A stretch of DNA of 59,862 bases. Source: Rhodospirillaceae bacterium bin65 (lineage in GTDB: Bacteria > Pseudomonadota > Alphaproteobacteria > Bin65). A model generated the notes under the pieces. It saw nothing but the letters and a program-made list of their open reading frames with translations. It was not told the DNA's origin and searched no databases. The position numbers and the translations under genes are program-made. Every line of letters starts with the position of its first letter. Position 1 is the stretch's first letter. The stretch lies in contig MPMX01000025.1 of the NCBI GenBank assembly GCA_002238725.1, forward strand, positions 1 to 59,862, written 5' to 3'. Shown in pieces: positions 9,329 to 17,907 of this stretch.

Positions 9329-10771
9329 TCAGCCTACCAGACCGCGGCAGAGGCCGAGGCCGGTAAACCGGCCGGCGCCAAGGAGGACGGGGCCGCGTAC
9401 ATCCTGCTCGAACTCGATGACGGCATGAACAAGCGGCCGACTCGAGAGCGATTTCGGGGCCTTCCATTGGGCCCATGGAGGCTCTCCCGCCAAGGGGCGC
9501 GCGGGCGGCATCCCGTCGATTGCCGAATGCTTGCCGACTTGGATTCGATCCGTATCAGGCCGCGGCAGTCCTGCGTGCTCACAAGCGTTCGCGACAAGCT
9601 CCCGTTTCTCAGCCTCGCCCTTCCGCTTGAGATGCCGTTCCAGCACGATCGGTGTAACGCTGGCCCAGACGCGCGAAGACTCCAGATAGGGTCCAATCGA
9701 AAGGGACCGCCTTCGCGTGCCTTCGTCCGGGGCAGGCGCCAAGCGCAGTGGCTCGTTCAGGGGCGGTCCTTCCAATGTCAGAACGCGCCGTTCCGTGACC
9801 TGACGGTATGGCGCGACGCTCTCGAACGCCGCACGAAGTCCCTCGATACCGTCCAGGGCCGTCCCGCGCGGGGGAATCAGGGCGAAACCGAAGACACGCC
9901 CATCGGCGTGGGGAAAGCCGGCAAATGCCATCGGCGCGATCGCGAGATGGGGATGCCGGGTCGGTGCGCCTTCCGACGTATGACCCGAGATTTCCTCCGG
10001 TATGGAGTCCTCCCGACCAGCCTTGCGATAGCCGCTCATCAGGGTCTGCCTCAGCAAGCGGCAAACGAGGGAGGCTGCCCGGATGTCGGGAACCGCACCC
10101 TCGACCGCCTCCAGCACCAGCCAGTCGCTGGACAATTCAGAAGTCGAGGATCGCTGAGCGAAATTGGGCGCACCGGGACGGATCGACGGGCGGACAGGGT
10201 TCGTGCGATGCGCCACTTCCAGTTCGCGCAACCGTCCGGGATAGACGCGTCGGCGGGCGAGTCCGGCCGGATGTCTGAACGCCACGGTCCTGCCTGAAAG
10301 GAACCGGCACCGTGTCAGGCTCGCCGAATGGCCGACGTAGCCGATATCCCGCGCCATCGCGTCCAGCGCATCGAACACAACGGGCTCGGGCTCTTCAGGC
10401 CATGCAAGCATCACCAGCGGATCGTCCGGACGCGCGACGGGAAAGCGGCGTGGTTGGCGCGGACGTCGCTCAGGCATCACCTTGATGTACGTGTCCGCCG
10501 CTCTCGACGCCCTGGAATCGTTCGGCGGCACGTACACGTCGGGCGTTGTCCGGGAGGTGTGATCGCTCGCGTGAATGGCTGGAGCGGGCTGCTGTTCCAG
10601 CCACTCCAGCGCGGTCCGTTCCTCCGACCTTTCACCTCGGGCGGCCCAGGCGGATACCAGCGCAGAGAAAACCCGGTCCGGCTGTGGAGGCCAGTCTGGC
10701 GCGTCGTCTCCCGGTTCTCGCGCCGCGCGACAGACGCCGGTCAGGAATTCCATTTCGAAGATGAGGCTCAT
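9329..10771 (-). CDS. csb2: Csb2, Cas5-Cas6 fusion of type I-G
   Basis: 480-residue RAMP-type protein (GSU0054-like). In type I-U/I-G this protein combines the Cas5 role at the 5' handle with the Cas6 role of cutting the repeat hairpin. The N-terminal half has the typical start (IFEMEFLTGVCRAA) and the run HPHLAIAPMAFAGFPHADGR around the middle. The C-terminus ends with the glycine-rich loop GPVLLGAGRFTGLGLC expected of Cas6-like RAMP proteins. It overlaps csb1 by 4 nt. Its presence matters for the degenerate mini-array upstream: the conserved hairpin there is the structure this enzyme would be expected to recognise. Confidence 0.9.
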   Translation of the reverse strand: MSLIFEMEFLTGVCRAAREPGDDAPDWPPQPDRVFSALVSAWAARGERSEERTALEWLEQQPAPAIHASDHTSRTTPDVYVPPNDSRASRAADTYIKVMPERRPRQPRRFPVARPDDPLVMLAWPEEPEPVVFDALDAMARDIGYVGHSASLTRCRFLSGRTVAFRHPAGLARRRVYPGRLRELEVAHRTNPVRPSIRPGAPNFAQRSSTSELSSDWLVLEAVEGAVPDIRAASLVCRLLRQTLMSGYRKAGREDSIPEEISGHTSEGAPTRHPHLAIAPMAFAGFPHADGRVFGFALIPPRGTALDGIEGLRAAFESVAPYRQVTERRVLTLEGPPLNEPLRLAPAPDEGTRRRSLSIGPYLESSRVWASVTPIVLERHLKRKGEAEKRELVANACEHAGLPRPDTDRIQVGKHSAIDGMPPARPLAGEPPWAQWKAPKSLSSRPLVHAVIEFEQDVRGPVLLGAGRFTGLGLCRGLVG

Positions 10772-12012
10772 TCTCCGTCCTCGCCTTCGCTACCCTGGCC
10801 TTCCAACGCCAGTTGACGGCTGCTGCGGACGATCTCGACAAGCTTGTCCTGGGGCCTGAGAGTCAGCGACCGAAACCTGAAGCCCGTCGCCTCGGCTTCC
10901 GCATAAGCCCCCCGATACAATGCTTGCACTGCCGTACGGTCGAGTTCGAACTCTTCCGTCGAGCCGTCAGCGCGCACCATTGCAAGCGGCCCGGCTCCAT
11001 CACAGACCAGATCGCAACGAGAGCGCAGGGCGTAACCGCGTGCATCCTGTTCGGCCAATGCTACGAGCCCGAGAGCCGCAATCAACGCACGCCCCGTGGC
11101 GTCCCGTTCGCCGCCGCCGAAACGCAACCTTCTCAGTCCGGCCAGAGTGATAGTAGCCCGATGTTCCGCGTGGTCGCAGGTCACACCGAGAGGCTCGACG
11201 CTCGGTGCTATGTTGCTGTGGTTTATCTCGGAAGGACGAACCAACTTGGCGCCCTTTCCGGCCGCGCTCTTGTCTGTACTCCAATTGGAGACAGACGCGC
11301 CCTTGTATACTTCCACATTCCGAAGGATGCCCAGCGGATCGATCCGGCTCCCCGTTCGCCGGCCTGCGGTTCGAGACTCGACTTCGCCGGTACGCGGATC
11401 GGCGGGGCCATCCTCGACCGGTGCGTCGATACCCATGATTTCGGAGACGAGCGCACGCGGGAATTTGGCCCCAAGGCCACCGCCTTCTCCCTGGCTGTGC
11501 CAGGCTCCGAACAGCAATGCAGCCGGAGACAGTTCCAGCAACGCCGTCGCATCGGCGGGCTTCGCAGCTGCAAGGCGTTGACCCTCTTCGCTCTGCATGA
11601 AGGGGGTGCTTTCCAGGAAACTGTCGCGAAGGATGGCGTCATAGACACGATGCGGCGCATCCAGTGAAGTGATCCGCTCCAGAGGCTCCAGCCCCTCGCC
11701 GCGAAAATCCACTGTGATGTACGGCAGCGGTATCAGCCCGTCGCCGCTACCTTCCTCGGCGGCAGCCAGCAGCGCTTCTTCCATCCGGTTTGCCTGGCTC
11801 TGAACGCTGTCGATCAGTACACACCAGACCTCCTCGCGACCAACGCGCCGCCGTTCGAACACATGCCGTGGCGGCGCCCCTCGGCGTGCGGGCGGATAGG
11901 TCGGAGGAAATATCTTGTCTCCTGGCCCTCCAATCGGCTGAAGCCGCCGGAGGCGGCGAATTGCAGCATCCTCATGGACTGCACGTTTCAGGGCTTCCAG
12001 ATCGATTGTCAT
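10768..12012 (-). CDS. csb1: Csb1 (Cas7) backbone subunit of type I-G
   Basis: 414-residue GSU0053/Csb1-family protein, the repeated backbone subunit that coats the crRNA spacer. Recognisable parts are FERRRVGREEVWCVLIDSVQ near the start, SQANRMEEAL, the ALLFGAWHSQG segment, and NHSNIAPSVEPLGVTCDHA in the C-terminal half. The start is an ATG whose first bases overlap the stop of the small gene upstream (ATGA), so translation of the two is probably linked. It is the first large gene of the cas operon, so its level would respond directly to the promoter at 12246-12275. Confidence 0.93.
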   Translation of the reverse strand: MTIDLEALKRAVHEDAAIRRLRRLQPIGGPGDKIFPPTYPPARRGAPPRHVFERRRVGREEVWCVLIDSVQSQANRMEEALLAAAEEGSGDGLIPLPYITVDFRGEGLEPLERITSLDAPHRVYDAILRDSFLESTPFMQSEEGQRLAAAKPADATALLELSPAALLFGAWHSQGEGGGLGAKFPRALVSEIMGIDAPVEDGPADPRTGEVESRTAGRRTGSRIDPLGILRNVEVYKGASVSNWSTDKSAAGKGAKLVRPSEINHSNIAPSVEPLGVTCDHAEHRATITLAGLRRLRFGGGERDATGRALIAALGLVALAEQDARGYALRSRCDLVCDGAGPLAMVRADGSTEEFELDRTAVQALYRGAYAEAEATGFRFRSLTLRPQDKLVEIVRSSRQLALEGQGSEGEDGE

Positions 12013-12212
12013 CGTTTGTTTCTCCGCTCGATCATGCCGACAGGCCGGTCGCTCTGATCGAGCGGTTCCTTATCGGCTTTGGGCCATCGGGAGTCCCCAG
12101 CCGGCCGGTATGGCGGCGTGTCGGGCTCGATGTCGTAGTCCACGTTCTCGGTCGACACGCATATCCGTTCGACCCTGAGCGCGGCATATGTTGTACGATG
12201 GATCCGGACCAC
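12009..12212 (-). CDS. Small protein at the head of the type I-G operon
   Basis: A 67-residue reading frame starting at a GTG at 12212, with AGAGGTG six bases upstream, and ending in a 4-nt ATGA overlap with csb1. It sits about 27 nt downstream of the predicted cas transcription start, so it is the first translated unit of the operon. A longer form from the ATG at 12275 is excluded because that codon lies in the -35 box. The product is basic at both ends with an acidic, proline-rich middle (YDIEPDTPPYRPAGD). I recognise no domain. It may be a leader peptide coupling translation into csb1, or a small effector-associated protein. Confidence 0.6.
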   Translation of the reverse strand: MVRIHRTTYAALRVERICVSTENVDYDIEPDTPPYRPAGDSRWPKADKEPLDQSDRPVGMIERRNKR

Positions 12213-12239
12213 GATGCTCACCTCTTGGTGAATGCGACT

Positions 12240-12275
12240 GGAGATGCTATATGGGAACCGAAGGAGAAATGTCAA
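12240..12275 (-). promoter_or_regulatory. Promoter of the cas operon
   Basis: On the minus strand TTGACA (12270-12275) is followed after 18 nt by TATAGC (12246-12251), a strong vegetative-type promoter. The expected start is near 12239, leaving a short leader to the ribosome site and the GTG at 12212. No other promoter is needed for the tightly packed genes down to cas2. The -35 box lies inside the 40-nt stretch to which the degenerate mini-array spacer partly matches. Confidence 0.8.
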
Positions 12276-12299
12276 CCCCTATAACCCCACAAATATAGC
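12260..12299 (-). promoter_or_regulatory. Partial protospacer for the CreR-like RNA, over the cas -35 box
   Basis: Read on the minus strand from 12299, GCTATATTTGTGGGGTT aligns with the mini-array spacer start GCTATGTTGGTAGGGTT at 14 of 17 positions. Mismatches are at 6, 9 and 12; position 18 also differs. Positions 6, 12 and 18 are the bases flipped out in type I effectors, so only position 9 is a true seed-region mismatch. The three bases 5' of the protospacer are TTA, fitting the TTN motif of type I-U/I-G. Beyond position 18 the match disappears, as expected for binding without cleavage. The full footprint (about -21 to -60) covers the -35 box. Confidence 0.8.
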
Positions 12300-12332
12300 T
12301 AAGACGATTCCTGTTTCGAGCTCAATCTGCGA

Positions 12333-12441
12333 TGATGACGGTTCGGCGGAAGCAGGCCGCATTGAAGCGCTATGTTGGTAGGGTTGCCCGTGCGTTCCAT
12401 TCGGGCATGCTTCCGGGCCGCAAGGCCCGGCTTCATTGGAC
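12333..12441 (+). ncRNA. Degenerate repeat-spacer-repeat mini-array (CreR/CreA-like RNA)
   Basis: Two imperfect copies of the CRISPR repeat flank a 40-nt spacer (12369-12408), on the strand opposite to the main array. The first copy ends at 12368 and matches the last 16 nt of the repeat at 14 positions, with the handle CATTGAAGC exact; its upstream half is decayed. The second copy (12409-12441) keeps a strong hairpin (CCGGGCC, GCAA loop, GGCCCGG) but its tail is altered (CTTCATTGGAC). This is the split expected if only a 5' handle and a 3' processing hairpin are needed. A hairpin with arms TTCCGC/GCGGAA (12465-12479) lies downstream but has no U-tract. I see no strong promoter; TATAGC at 12294-12299 or TATAAC at 12280-12285 may serve. 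Confidence 0.8.
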
Positions 12442-12590
12442 TACCGAAATCCGTCGCTCGATCGTTCCGCAACGCGGAATTCACGCTCCAATTCCACCAA
12501 CTTTCCTCACCGACACCCTTGGCGAACCTGTGCTATTCACATGACGCGCACATGAGCGTCGACAAATGACGGTGCCCGGATGGAATCCGC

Positions 12591-14969
12591 ATGAATGAGG
12601 CCGATACCTGCCGGAAGTACGTCGTTCCCAAGCTTCAAGCGGCGGGCTGGGACGAGCGCCCGCATGCGATCAACGAGCAGAGAACCTTCACCGACGGCAG
12701 GGTCGTGTTCGTTGGCGGCAAGGCGCGGCGCGGCAGACAGAAGCGCGCGGACTATCTTCTCCGATACCGTCCAGACTTCCCGGTCGCCGTCGTCGAGGCG
12801 AAGGCGCGCTACAAGCACGCTGCGGAGGGCCTTCAGCAGGCCAAGGACTATGCTGAAACCCTTGGGCTGCGCTTCGCCTATGCCACCAATGGCGACGGGA
12901 TCGTGGAGTTCGATTACACCACGGGCATCGAGCGCGCGGTCACGGAATTTCCGACGCCGGAAAACCTCTGGACCCGCCTTCGCGACATCGACGGCCCGGA
13001 CGACGATCTGGCAGCCCACCGCCTGCTCACCCCGACATTCCCGGACCGCACCAAGCCGCTGCGCTATTACCAAGAGATAGCCGTCAACCGCGCTGTCCAA
13101 GCGGTCCTGCAAGGACGCAGACGGGCACTTCTGACTCTCTGCACCGGTGCGGGCAAGACAGCAGTCGCCTTTCAAATTTGCTGGAAGCTCTGGCAGGCGC
13201 GTTGGAACGCCAAGGGCGACAACCGGAGGCCGAAAGTCCTGTTCCTGGCGGACAGGAACGTTCTCATCGACGATCCCATGGCAAAGGACTTCTTCCCTTT
13301 CGGTGAGGCGAGGCACAGGATCGCGGGCGGCCGCGCGGTGAAGAGCCGCGACATCTATTTCGCGACTTACCAGACAATGGCGGAAGACGAGAGCCGGCCC
13401 GGCCTCTATCGTGAGTACGCCCGAGAGTTCTTCGACCTGATCGTGGTGGACGAGTGCCACAGGGGCAGCGCGCGGGAGGACAGCGCCTGGCGTGAAATTC
13501 TGGAATGGTTCGAGCCCGCAACCCAAATCGGGATGACCGCGACGCCACGCCGGGAAGAGAACGCAGATACTTACGCCTACTTCGGCGATCCGCTCTACCT
13601 ATACAGCCTAGCCCAGGGCATCGCCGACGGCTTCCTGGCGCCCTACCGGGTGCACCGCATCATAACGGACTACGATTCCGCCGGCTGGCGTCCCACTAAG
13701 GGCGAACTCGATCGTTACGGGCGCGAGATTCCGGACGCCGATTACGGCACGGCGGACTTCGAGCGGAAGGTGGCGTTGCGCGCCCGGACGCAGGCCATCG
13801 CCCGCCACCTCGCTAGCTTCATGGCCCAGACGGACCGCTTTGCGAAGAGCATCGTCTTTTGCGTCGATCAGGAACACGCGCTTGAGATGCGTTCGGCGCT
13901 TGCTGAACTGAACGCCGATCTGATGAAGGATCACCCGGACTATGTGTGCCGCGTGACGGCCGATGAGGGCCATGTGGGAAGCGCCCACCGGGAGAAGTTC
14001 CAGGACCTTGAGACGCAGACTCCAGCGGTTCTCACCACGTCGCAGTTGCTGACGACGGGTGTCGACGCGCCGACCTGCAAGAACGTAGTGCTTGCCCGAA
14101 TGGTTGGCTCCATGGCGGAGTTCAAGCAGATAATCGGACGCGGCACTCGCCTCCGGCCCGACTATGGAAAACTCGCATTCAACATCATCGACTACACGGG
14201 CACGGCGACGCGCATGTTCGCGGACCCGGCCTTCGACGGCGAACCCGTCCGCGAAGGCGAAACCGTGATCGACGCTGAAGGGGAGACCGTCGGGACGGAG
14301 GAAGGAGAGGACGCCGCTCCCGACCCCGACGACATAGGAGACGACCCGTGGGTTACTCCCGACGACGGAGCGACGCAGGGTGAGGGCGACGATCCCGGTC
14401 CGCGCAAGTTCTATGTGGACGGTGGGGAGGTCGAGATCATCCGGCATCTGGTTTACGAGCTCGATGCGGACGGGCGGCGGCTGACGTGCAAGCATCTGAC
14501 CGACTACACCGGCGAGAAAGTTCGCACACTCTACCCAAACGCCTCCGAGCTTCGAGCGGGCTGGCTTGATCCGGAACGCCGGGGCGAGATCGTCGAGCGG
14601 CTCGAAGAGGTTGGAATCGACCTTGCCATACTGGCCGAGGCCGCGGGAAGGCCGGAAGCGGACGAGTTCGACCTTCTCTGCCATCTGGCCTACAACACAC
14701 CGCTCCGGACCCGCCGCGAGCGCGCCGACAAACTCCGGCGGGAGCAACACGACTTCTTCGCCCGTTTCGGCTCAGAGGCCCGTGAAGTCCTTGATGCCGT
14801 CATCGAGAAATATGCGGAACACGGCAGCGCCCAACTCAAACTGCCTGACGTCCTCGAAGTGCCGCCGCTTAGCGAGTGGGGCAACGTGATCGAGCTCTCG
14901 GCCCGCTTCGGCGGAAGCACGGCATTGCGCCGCGCGGTCGTCGAGATGCAGTCTCTGCTTTACGCTTGA
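12591..14969 (+). CDS. hsdR: Type I restriction enzyme, R subunit
   Basis: 792-residue motor-nuclease of a type I restriction-modification system, which translocates and cuts DNA lacking the host methyl mark. The N-terminal nuclease shows D54 and E69-A-K71. The helicase part shows Walker A LCTGAGKT (183-190), DECH (287-290), GMTATP (near 312) and the late motif QIIGRGTRLR. The C-terminal part (YELDADGRRLTCKHLTDYTG onward) is the typical EcoEI-type tail that contacts the methylase. The ATG at 12591 has only a weak ribosome site. It heads an hsdR-hsdM-hsdS operon divergent from the cas operon; the 315 bp between them hold the mini-array and its target. Confidence 0.95.
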   Translation: MNEADTCRKYVVPKLQAAGWDERPHAINEQRTFTDGRVVFVGGKARRGRQKRADYLLRYRPDFPVAVVEAKARYKHAAEGLQQAKDYAETLGLRFAYATNGDGIVEFDYTTGIERAVTEFPTPENLWTRLRDIDGPDDDLAAHRLLTPTFPDRTKPLRYYQEIAVNRAVQAVLQGRRRALLTLCTGAGKTAVAFQICWKLWQARWNAKGDNRRPKVLFLADRNVLIDDPMAKDFFPFGEARHRIAGGRAVKSRDIYFATYQTMAEDESRPGLYREYAREFFDLIVVDECHRGSAREDSAWREILEWFEPATQIGMTATPRREENADTYAYFGDPLYLYSLAQGIADGFLAPYRVHRIITDYDSAGWRPTKGELDRYGREIPDADYGTADFERKVALRARTQAIARHLASFMAQTDRFAKSIVFCVDQEHALEMRSALAELNADLMKDHPDYVCRVTADEGHVGSAHREKFQDLETQTPAVLTTSQLLTTGVDAPTCKNVVLARMVGSMAEFKQIIGRGTRLRPDYGKLAFNIIDYTGTATRMFADPAFDGEPVREGETVIDAEGETVGTEEGEDAAPDPDDIGDDPWVTPDDGATQGEGDDPGPRKFYVDGGEVEIIRHLVYELDADGRRLTCKHLTDYTGEKVRTLYPNASELRAGWLDPERRGEIVERLEEVGIDLAILAEAAGRPEADEFDLLCHLAYNTPLRTRRERADKLRREQHDFFARFGSEAREVLDAVIEKYAEHGSAQLKLPDVLEVPPLSEWGNVIELSARFGGSTALRRAVVEMQSLLYA

Positions 14970-14985
14970 TCCGCAGGAGACTCGA

Positions 14986-16551
14986 TTGGCACGAACCTCC
15001 CGAAAGAAGGCTGCGCCGAAGCAAGTGACCACGGCCCAGCGCCTCGACAGCATCGTCAAGTCCGCGCGCAGGGTCATGCGCAAGGACAAGGGCCTGAACG
15101 GCGATCTCGACCGCCTGCCCATGCTGGCCTGGATCATGTTCCTGAAGTTCCTCGACGACATGGAACGCGTCGAGGAAGAGCGCACGACGCTTGCTGGGAA
15201 GGGCTATCGCCCAATCGTCGAGCCGCCCTACCGTTGGCGTGACTGGGCCGCCGACGAGGATGGCGTCACCGGACCGGACCTCCTCGCCTTTCTTTCCGCC
15301 GAGCATTCTGAACGCCCCGATGGAACGCAGGGTCCCGGCCTTTTTGCCTACCTTCGCGCCCTTCGCGGCGACAACGGGGAACGCGAACGGCGCGATGTGG
15401 TCGCCACCGTGTTCCAGGGCTTTGCCAACAGGATGGAGAGCGGCTACTTGCTCCGCGACGTGGTGAACCTGATCGACGGCATCCACTTCGACTCCTCCGA
15501 GGAGGTCCATGTCCTGGGCCGCCTCTATGAAACGCTCTTGCGCGAGATGCGCGACGCCGCCGGCGACTCCGGCGAGTTCTATACCCCCCGGCCCGTGGTG
15601 CGCTTCATGGTCGAGGCGCTCGACCCGCAATTGGGAGAGACCGTTCTCGACCCGGCCTGCGGCACGGGCGGCTTTCTGTGCGAGGCGTTCCAGCACCTCG
15701 AACCGCACGCCGATACCGTCGAGAAGCGACGGGTGCTTCAGCAGGAAACCTTGATCGGGGGTGAGGCGAAGTCGCTGCCCTTTCTGCTTGCGCAGCTCAA
15801 TCTCCTGCTCCACGGCCTCCACGCGCCGCGTATCGACCCCGGCAACGCGCTGCGCTTTCGCCTATCGGAGATCGGCGAAGGACAACGGGTGAACGTGATC
15901 CTGACTAACCCGCCCTTCGGCGGCGAGGAAGAGGCAGGCATTCTCAACAACTTCCCCAAGGACCGGCGCACGGCGGAGACGGCGCTATTGTTCCTTCAGC
16001 TCATCATGAGGCGGTTGAAGCGCGCCGGGCGCGGCCGCGCCGCAGTCGTCGTGCCGAACGGCACGCTGTTCGGTGACGGCCTCTGCGCCCGAATCAAGGC
16101 TGACCTGCTGGAACGGTTCAACCTGCACACCGTCGTCCGCCTGCCCGAGGGCGTGTTCGCTCCCTATACAGACATCCCGACGAACCTGATCTTTTTCGAC
16201 ACGACCGGCCCGACCCGCGAAATCTGGTACTACGAGCAGTCCCGGCCCGAGGGGCGCAGGAAATATTCCAAGACTGCGCCCCTTGCTTATGAAGACCTCG
16301 CCTCCTGCCGTGCTTGGTGGAGCGACCGGGAAGAGAATGAGCGTGCCTGGAAGGTCTCTGCCGGGGGGCTCATTCGGCGTGACAAGGAGGGTCGTGCCAC
16401 GGCCTGCAACCTCGACGTCAAGAATCCCCATACAGGCGAGGTGGAGGACCGCCGCGAGCCGACGGAGATCGTGGACGCGATCATCGAACGCGAACGCTCC
16501 ATCCTGTCCCTGATGGACGAGATTAAGTCCGAGTTGGCAGGACGTGCGTGA
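14986..16551 (+). CDS. hsdM: Type I DNA methyltransferase, M subunit
   Basis: 521-residue N6-adenine methyltransferase subunit. The helical N-terminal domain (QRLDSIVKSARRVMRKDKGL) precedes the catalytic domain. That domain has the S-adenosylmethionine motif DPACGTGGF (222-230) and the catalytic NPPF (308-311). I take the TTG at 14986 as start because AGGAGA sits six bases upstream. It begins 16 nt after hsdR ends and its TGA overlaps the hsdS ATG by one base, so the three genes form one operon. All key motifs are intact. Confidence 0.95.
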   Translation: MARTSRKKAAPKQVTTAQRLDSIVKSARRVMRKDKGLNGDLDRLPMLAWIMFLKFLDDMERVEEERTTLAGKGYRPIVEPPYRWRDWAADEDGVTGPDLLAFLSAEHSERPDGTQGPGLFAYLRALRGDNGERERRDVVATVFQGFANRMESGYLLRDVVNLIDGIHFDSSEEVHVLGRLYETLLREMRDAAGDSGEFYTPRPVVRFMVEALDPQLGETVLDPACGTGGFLCEAFQHLEPHADTVEKRRVLQQETLIGGEAKSLPFLLAQLNLLLHGLHAPRIDPGNALRFRLSEIGEGQRVNVILTNPPFGGEEEAGILNNFPKDRRTAETALLFLQLIMRRLKRAGRGRAAVVVPNGTLFGDGLCARIKADLLERFNLHTVVRLPEGVFAPYTDIPTNLIFFDTTGPTREIWYYEQSRPEGRRKYSKTAPLAYEDLASCRAWWSDREENERAWKVSAGGLIRRDKEGRATACNLDVKNPHTGEVEDRREPTEIVDAIIERERSILSLMDEIKSELAGRA

Positions 16552-17711
16552 TGGAGTGGCCTCTATCGCCAATTTGCGAGATCGCGCGCCCGATCAACCG
16601 GAAAGTTATAGTTGATCCTGAGAAATCATACAGACTTCTGGGAATGCGATCACGAATTGGTGGTCCATTTATACGTGAAACAAAGCTCGGCACTGAGATT
16701 TCCGCCTCTACCTTGAACAGGGTGGAGGTCGGAGACTTTATTTACAGTAGGCTCTTCGCGTGGCAAGGGTCGTTTGGTGTTATTCCACAACAATTCGACG
16801 GTGCGTTTGTTTCGGGTGAGTTTCCAATCTTCGAGGTCGATCCAGCGAGAGCAGACGCTCGTTTTCTCGTTTTTTGGTTTGGTCTTCCGGAATCACAGAA
16901 GATCGTAGAGGCGGATTGCTTCGGTTCGACACCGGGGACACGCAACCGCTACAAGGAAGCGTATTTTCTTAATCTCTCAGTTCCCCTTCCGCCTCTCGAC
17001 GAGCAGCGGCGGATCGTGACGCGGCTCGACCGTATAGCAGAGTTGATCGAAAAGCGGCGGCAGGCCATCGCCGCCTCCGAAGCGGAGCTGCAAGCTCTGC
17101 TATCCAAGGCATTCAAACGCGCAATCCATCGCACTCCTCTACGATCCATGGCCGAGGTTGCGCCCCTTGTGCGTCGCCCGGTCGAGATCGAGCCAGACAA
17201 AAGCTATCCCGAACTCGGCGTTCGCTCGTTCGGGCGGGGAACATTCCACAAACCCGCGCTGGACGGAGCCCAAGTCGGCACGAAGAAGCTCTTTCATATC
17301 GAACCCGGCGACCTCGTATTCAACATTGTGTTCGCGTGGGAGGGCGCGGTCGCCGTCGTGCAATCGGATGACAAGGGCCGGGTTGGTTCTCATCGATTCC
17401 TGACATGCGTAACCGCGCCCAATACCGTAACAGCGGATTTCCTGCAGTTTTACTTCCTTACGCACGATGGCTTGCAACAGCTGGGAGAAGCCTCGCCGGG
17501 TGGAGCCGGCAGAAATCGTACACTCGGCTTGAAGAAGCTTGAAGCTATCAAAGTCCCGGTACCACCGATTGGCGTGCAACACTGGTTCGATCATCTTCTG
17601 GCCAAGGCGTATCGAGTGCGGCGCATCCGCGACGGGACCGCTCAAGACATCGACGCCCTACCGTCCGCCATGCTTCGCGAAGTGTTTGGAGGGGGAAATG
17701 CGATGCTTTAG
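16551..17711 (+). CDS. hsdS: Type I restriction specificity subunit
   Basis: 386-residue DNA-recognition subunit with two target-recognition domains. The first half runs to about residue 145 and ends in the conserved helix region PLPPLDEQRRIVTRLDRIAELIEKRRQ. The second half has a similar layout ending in VPVPPIGVQHWFDHLLAKA. Both halves contain a TK or GTKKL strand followed by GDF/GDL, showing internal duplication. Its base composition is visibly lower in G+C than hsdR and hsdM around 16600-17000, as expected for exchangeable specificity domains. The ATG overlaps the hsdM stop. Confidence 0.93.
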   Translation: MEWPLSPICEIARPINRKVIVDPEKSYRLLGMRSRIGGPFIRETKLGTEISASTLNRVEVGDFIYSRLFAWQGSFGVIPQQFDGAFVSGEFPIFEVDPARADARFLVFWFGLPESQKIVEADCFGSTPGTRNRYKEAYFLNLSVPLPPLDEQRRIVTRLDRIAELIEKRRQAIAASEAELQALLSKAFKRAIHRTPLRSMAEVAPLVRRPVEIEPDKSYPELGVRSFGRGTFHKPALDGAQVGTKKLFHIEPGDLVFNIVFAWEGAVAVVQSDDKGRVGSHRFLTCVTAPNTVTADFLQFYFLTHDGLQQLGEASPGGAGRNRTLGLKKLEAIKVPVPPIGVQHWFDHLLAKAYRVRRIRDGTAQDIDALPSAMLREVFGGGNAML

Positions 17712-17907
17712 TCAGTCGGTGCCGTATGACTGTCGCTTCAGATTGGCGACAACCGTCGAGTCACGGAGTAGTTGTCGTTACGGTCTTGTCAGGCGGTAGA
17801 GCGATGAGTGCGCCAGTTCTGTGCCTTTGCGCGGAAACCGTTCGCTTTATCGGATATCTTCCCGGTCCCTTCAGCGAGTCGGACAGCGACCGAACCGAGG
17901 CGCGCGC

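Noticed and set aside
12246..12260. A second partial match of the mini-array spacer start to plus-strand GCTATATGGG over the cas -10 box
   Set aside because: It matches fewer positions (8 of the first 10, poor afterwards) and its 5' flank is GAT, not TTN; it follows from the TATA-like palindrome.
12332..12569. Short open frames of 61-70 codons on both strands across the mini-array
   Set aside because: No ribosome site or recognisable product; the repeat-spacer-repeat explanation fits the DNA better.
12591..12604. AATGAGGCCG at the hsdR start codon equals ten bases of the CRISPR repeat
   Set aside because: Ten bases in a coding start with no hairpin or second copy; probably coincidence.
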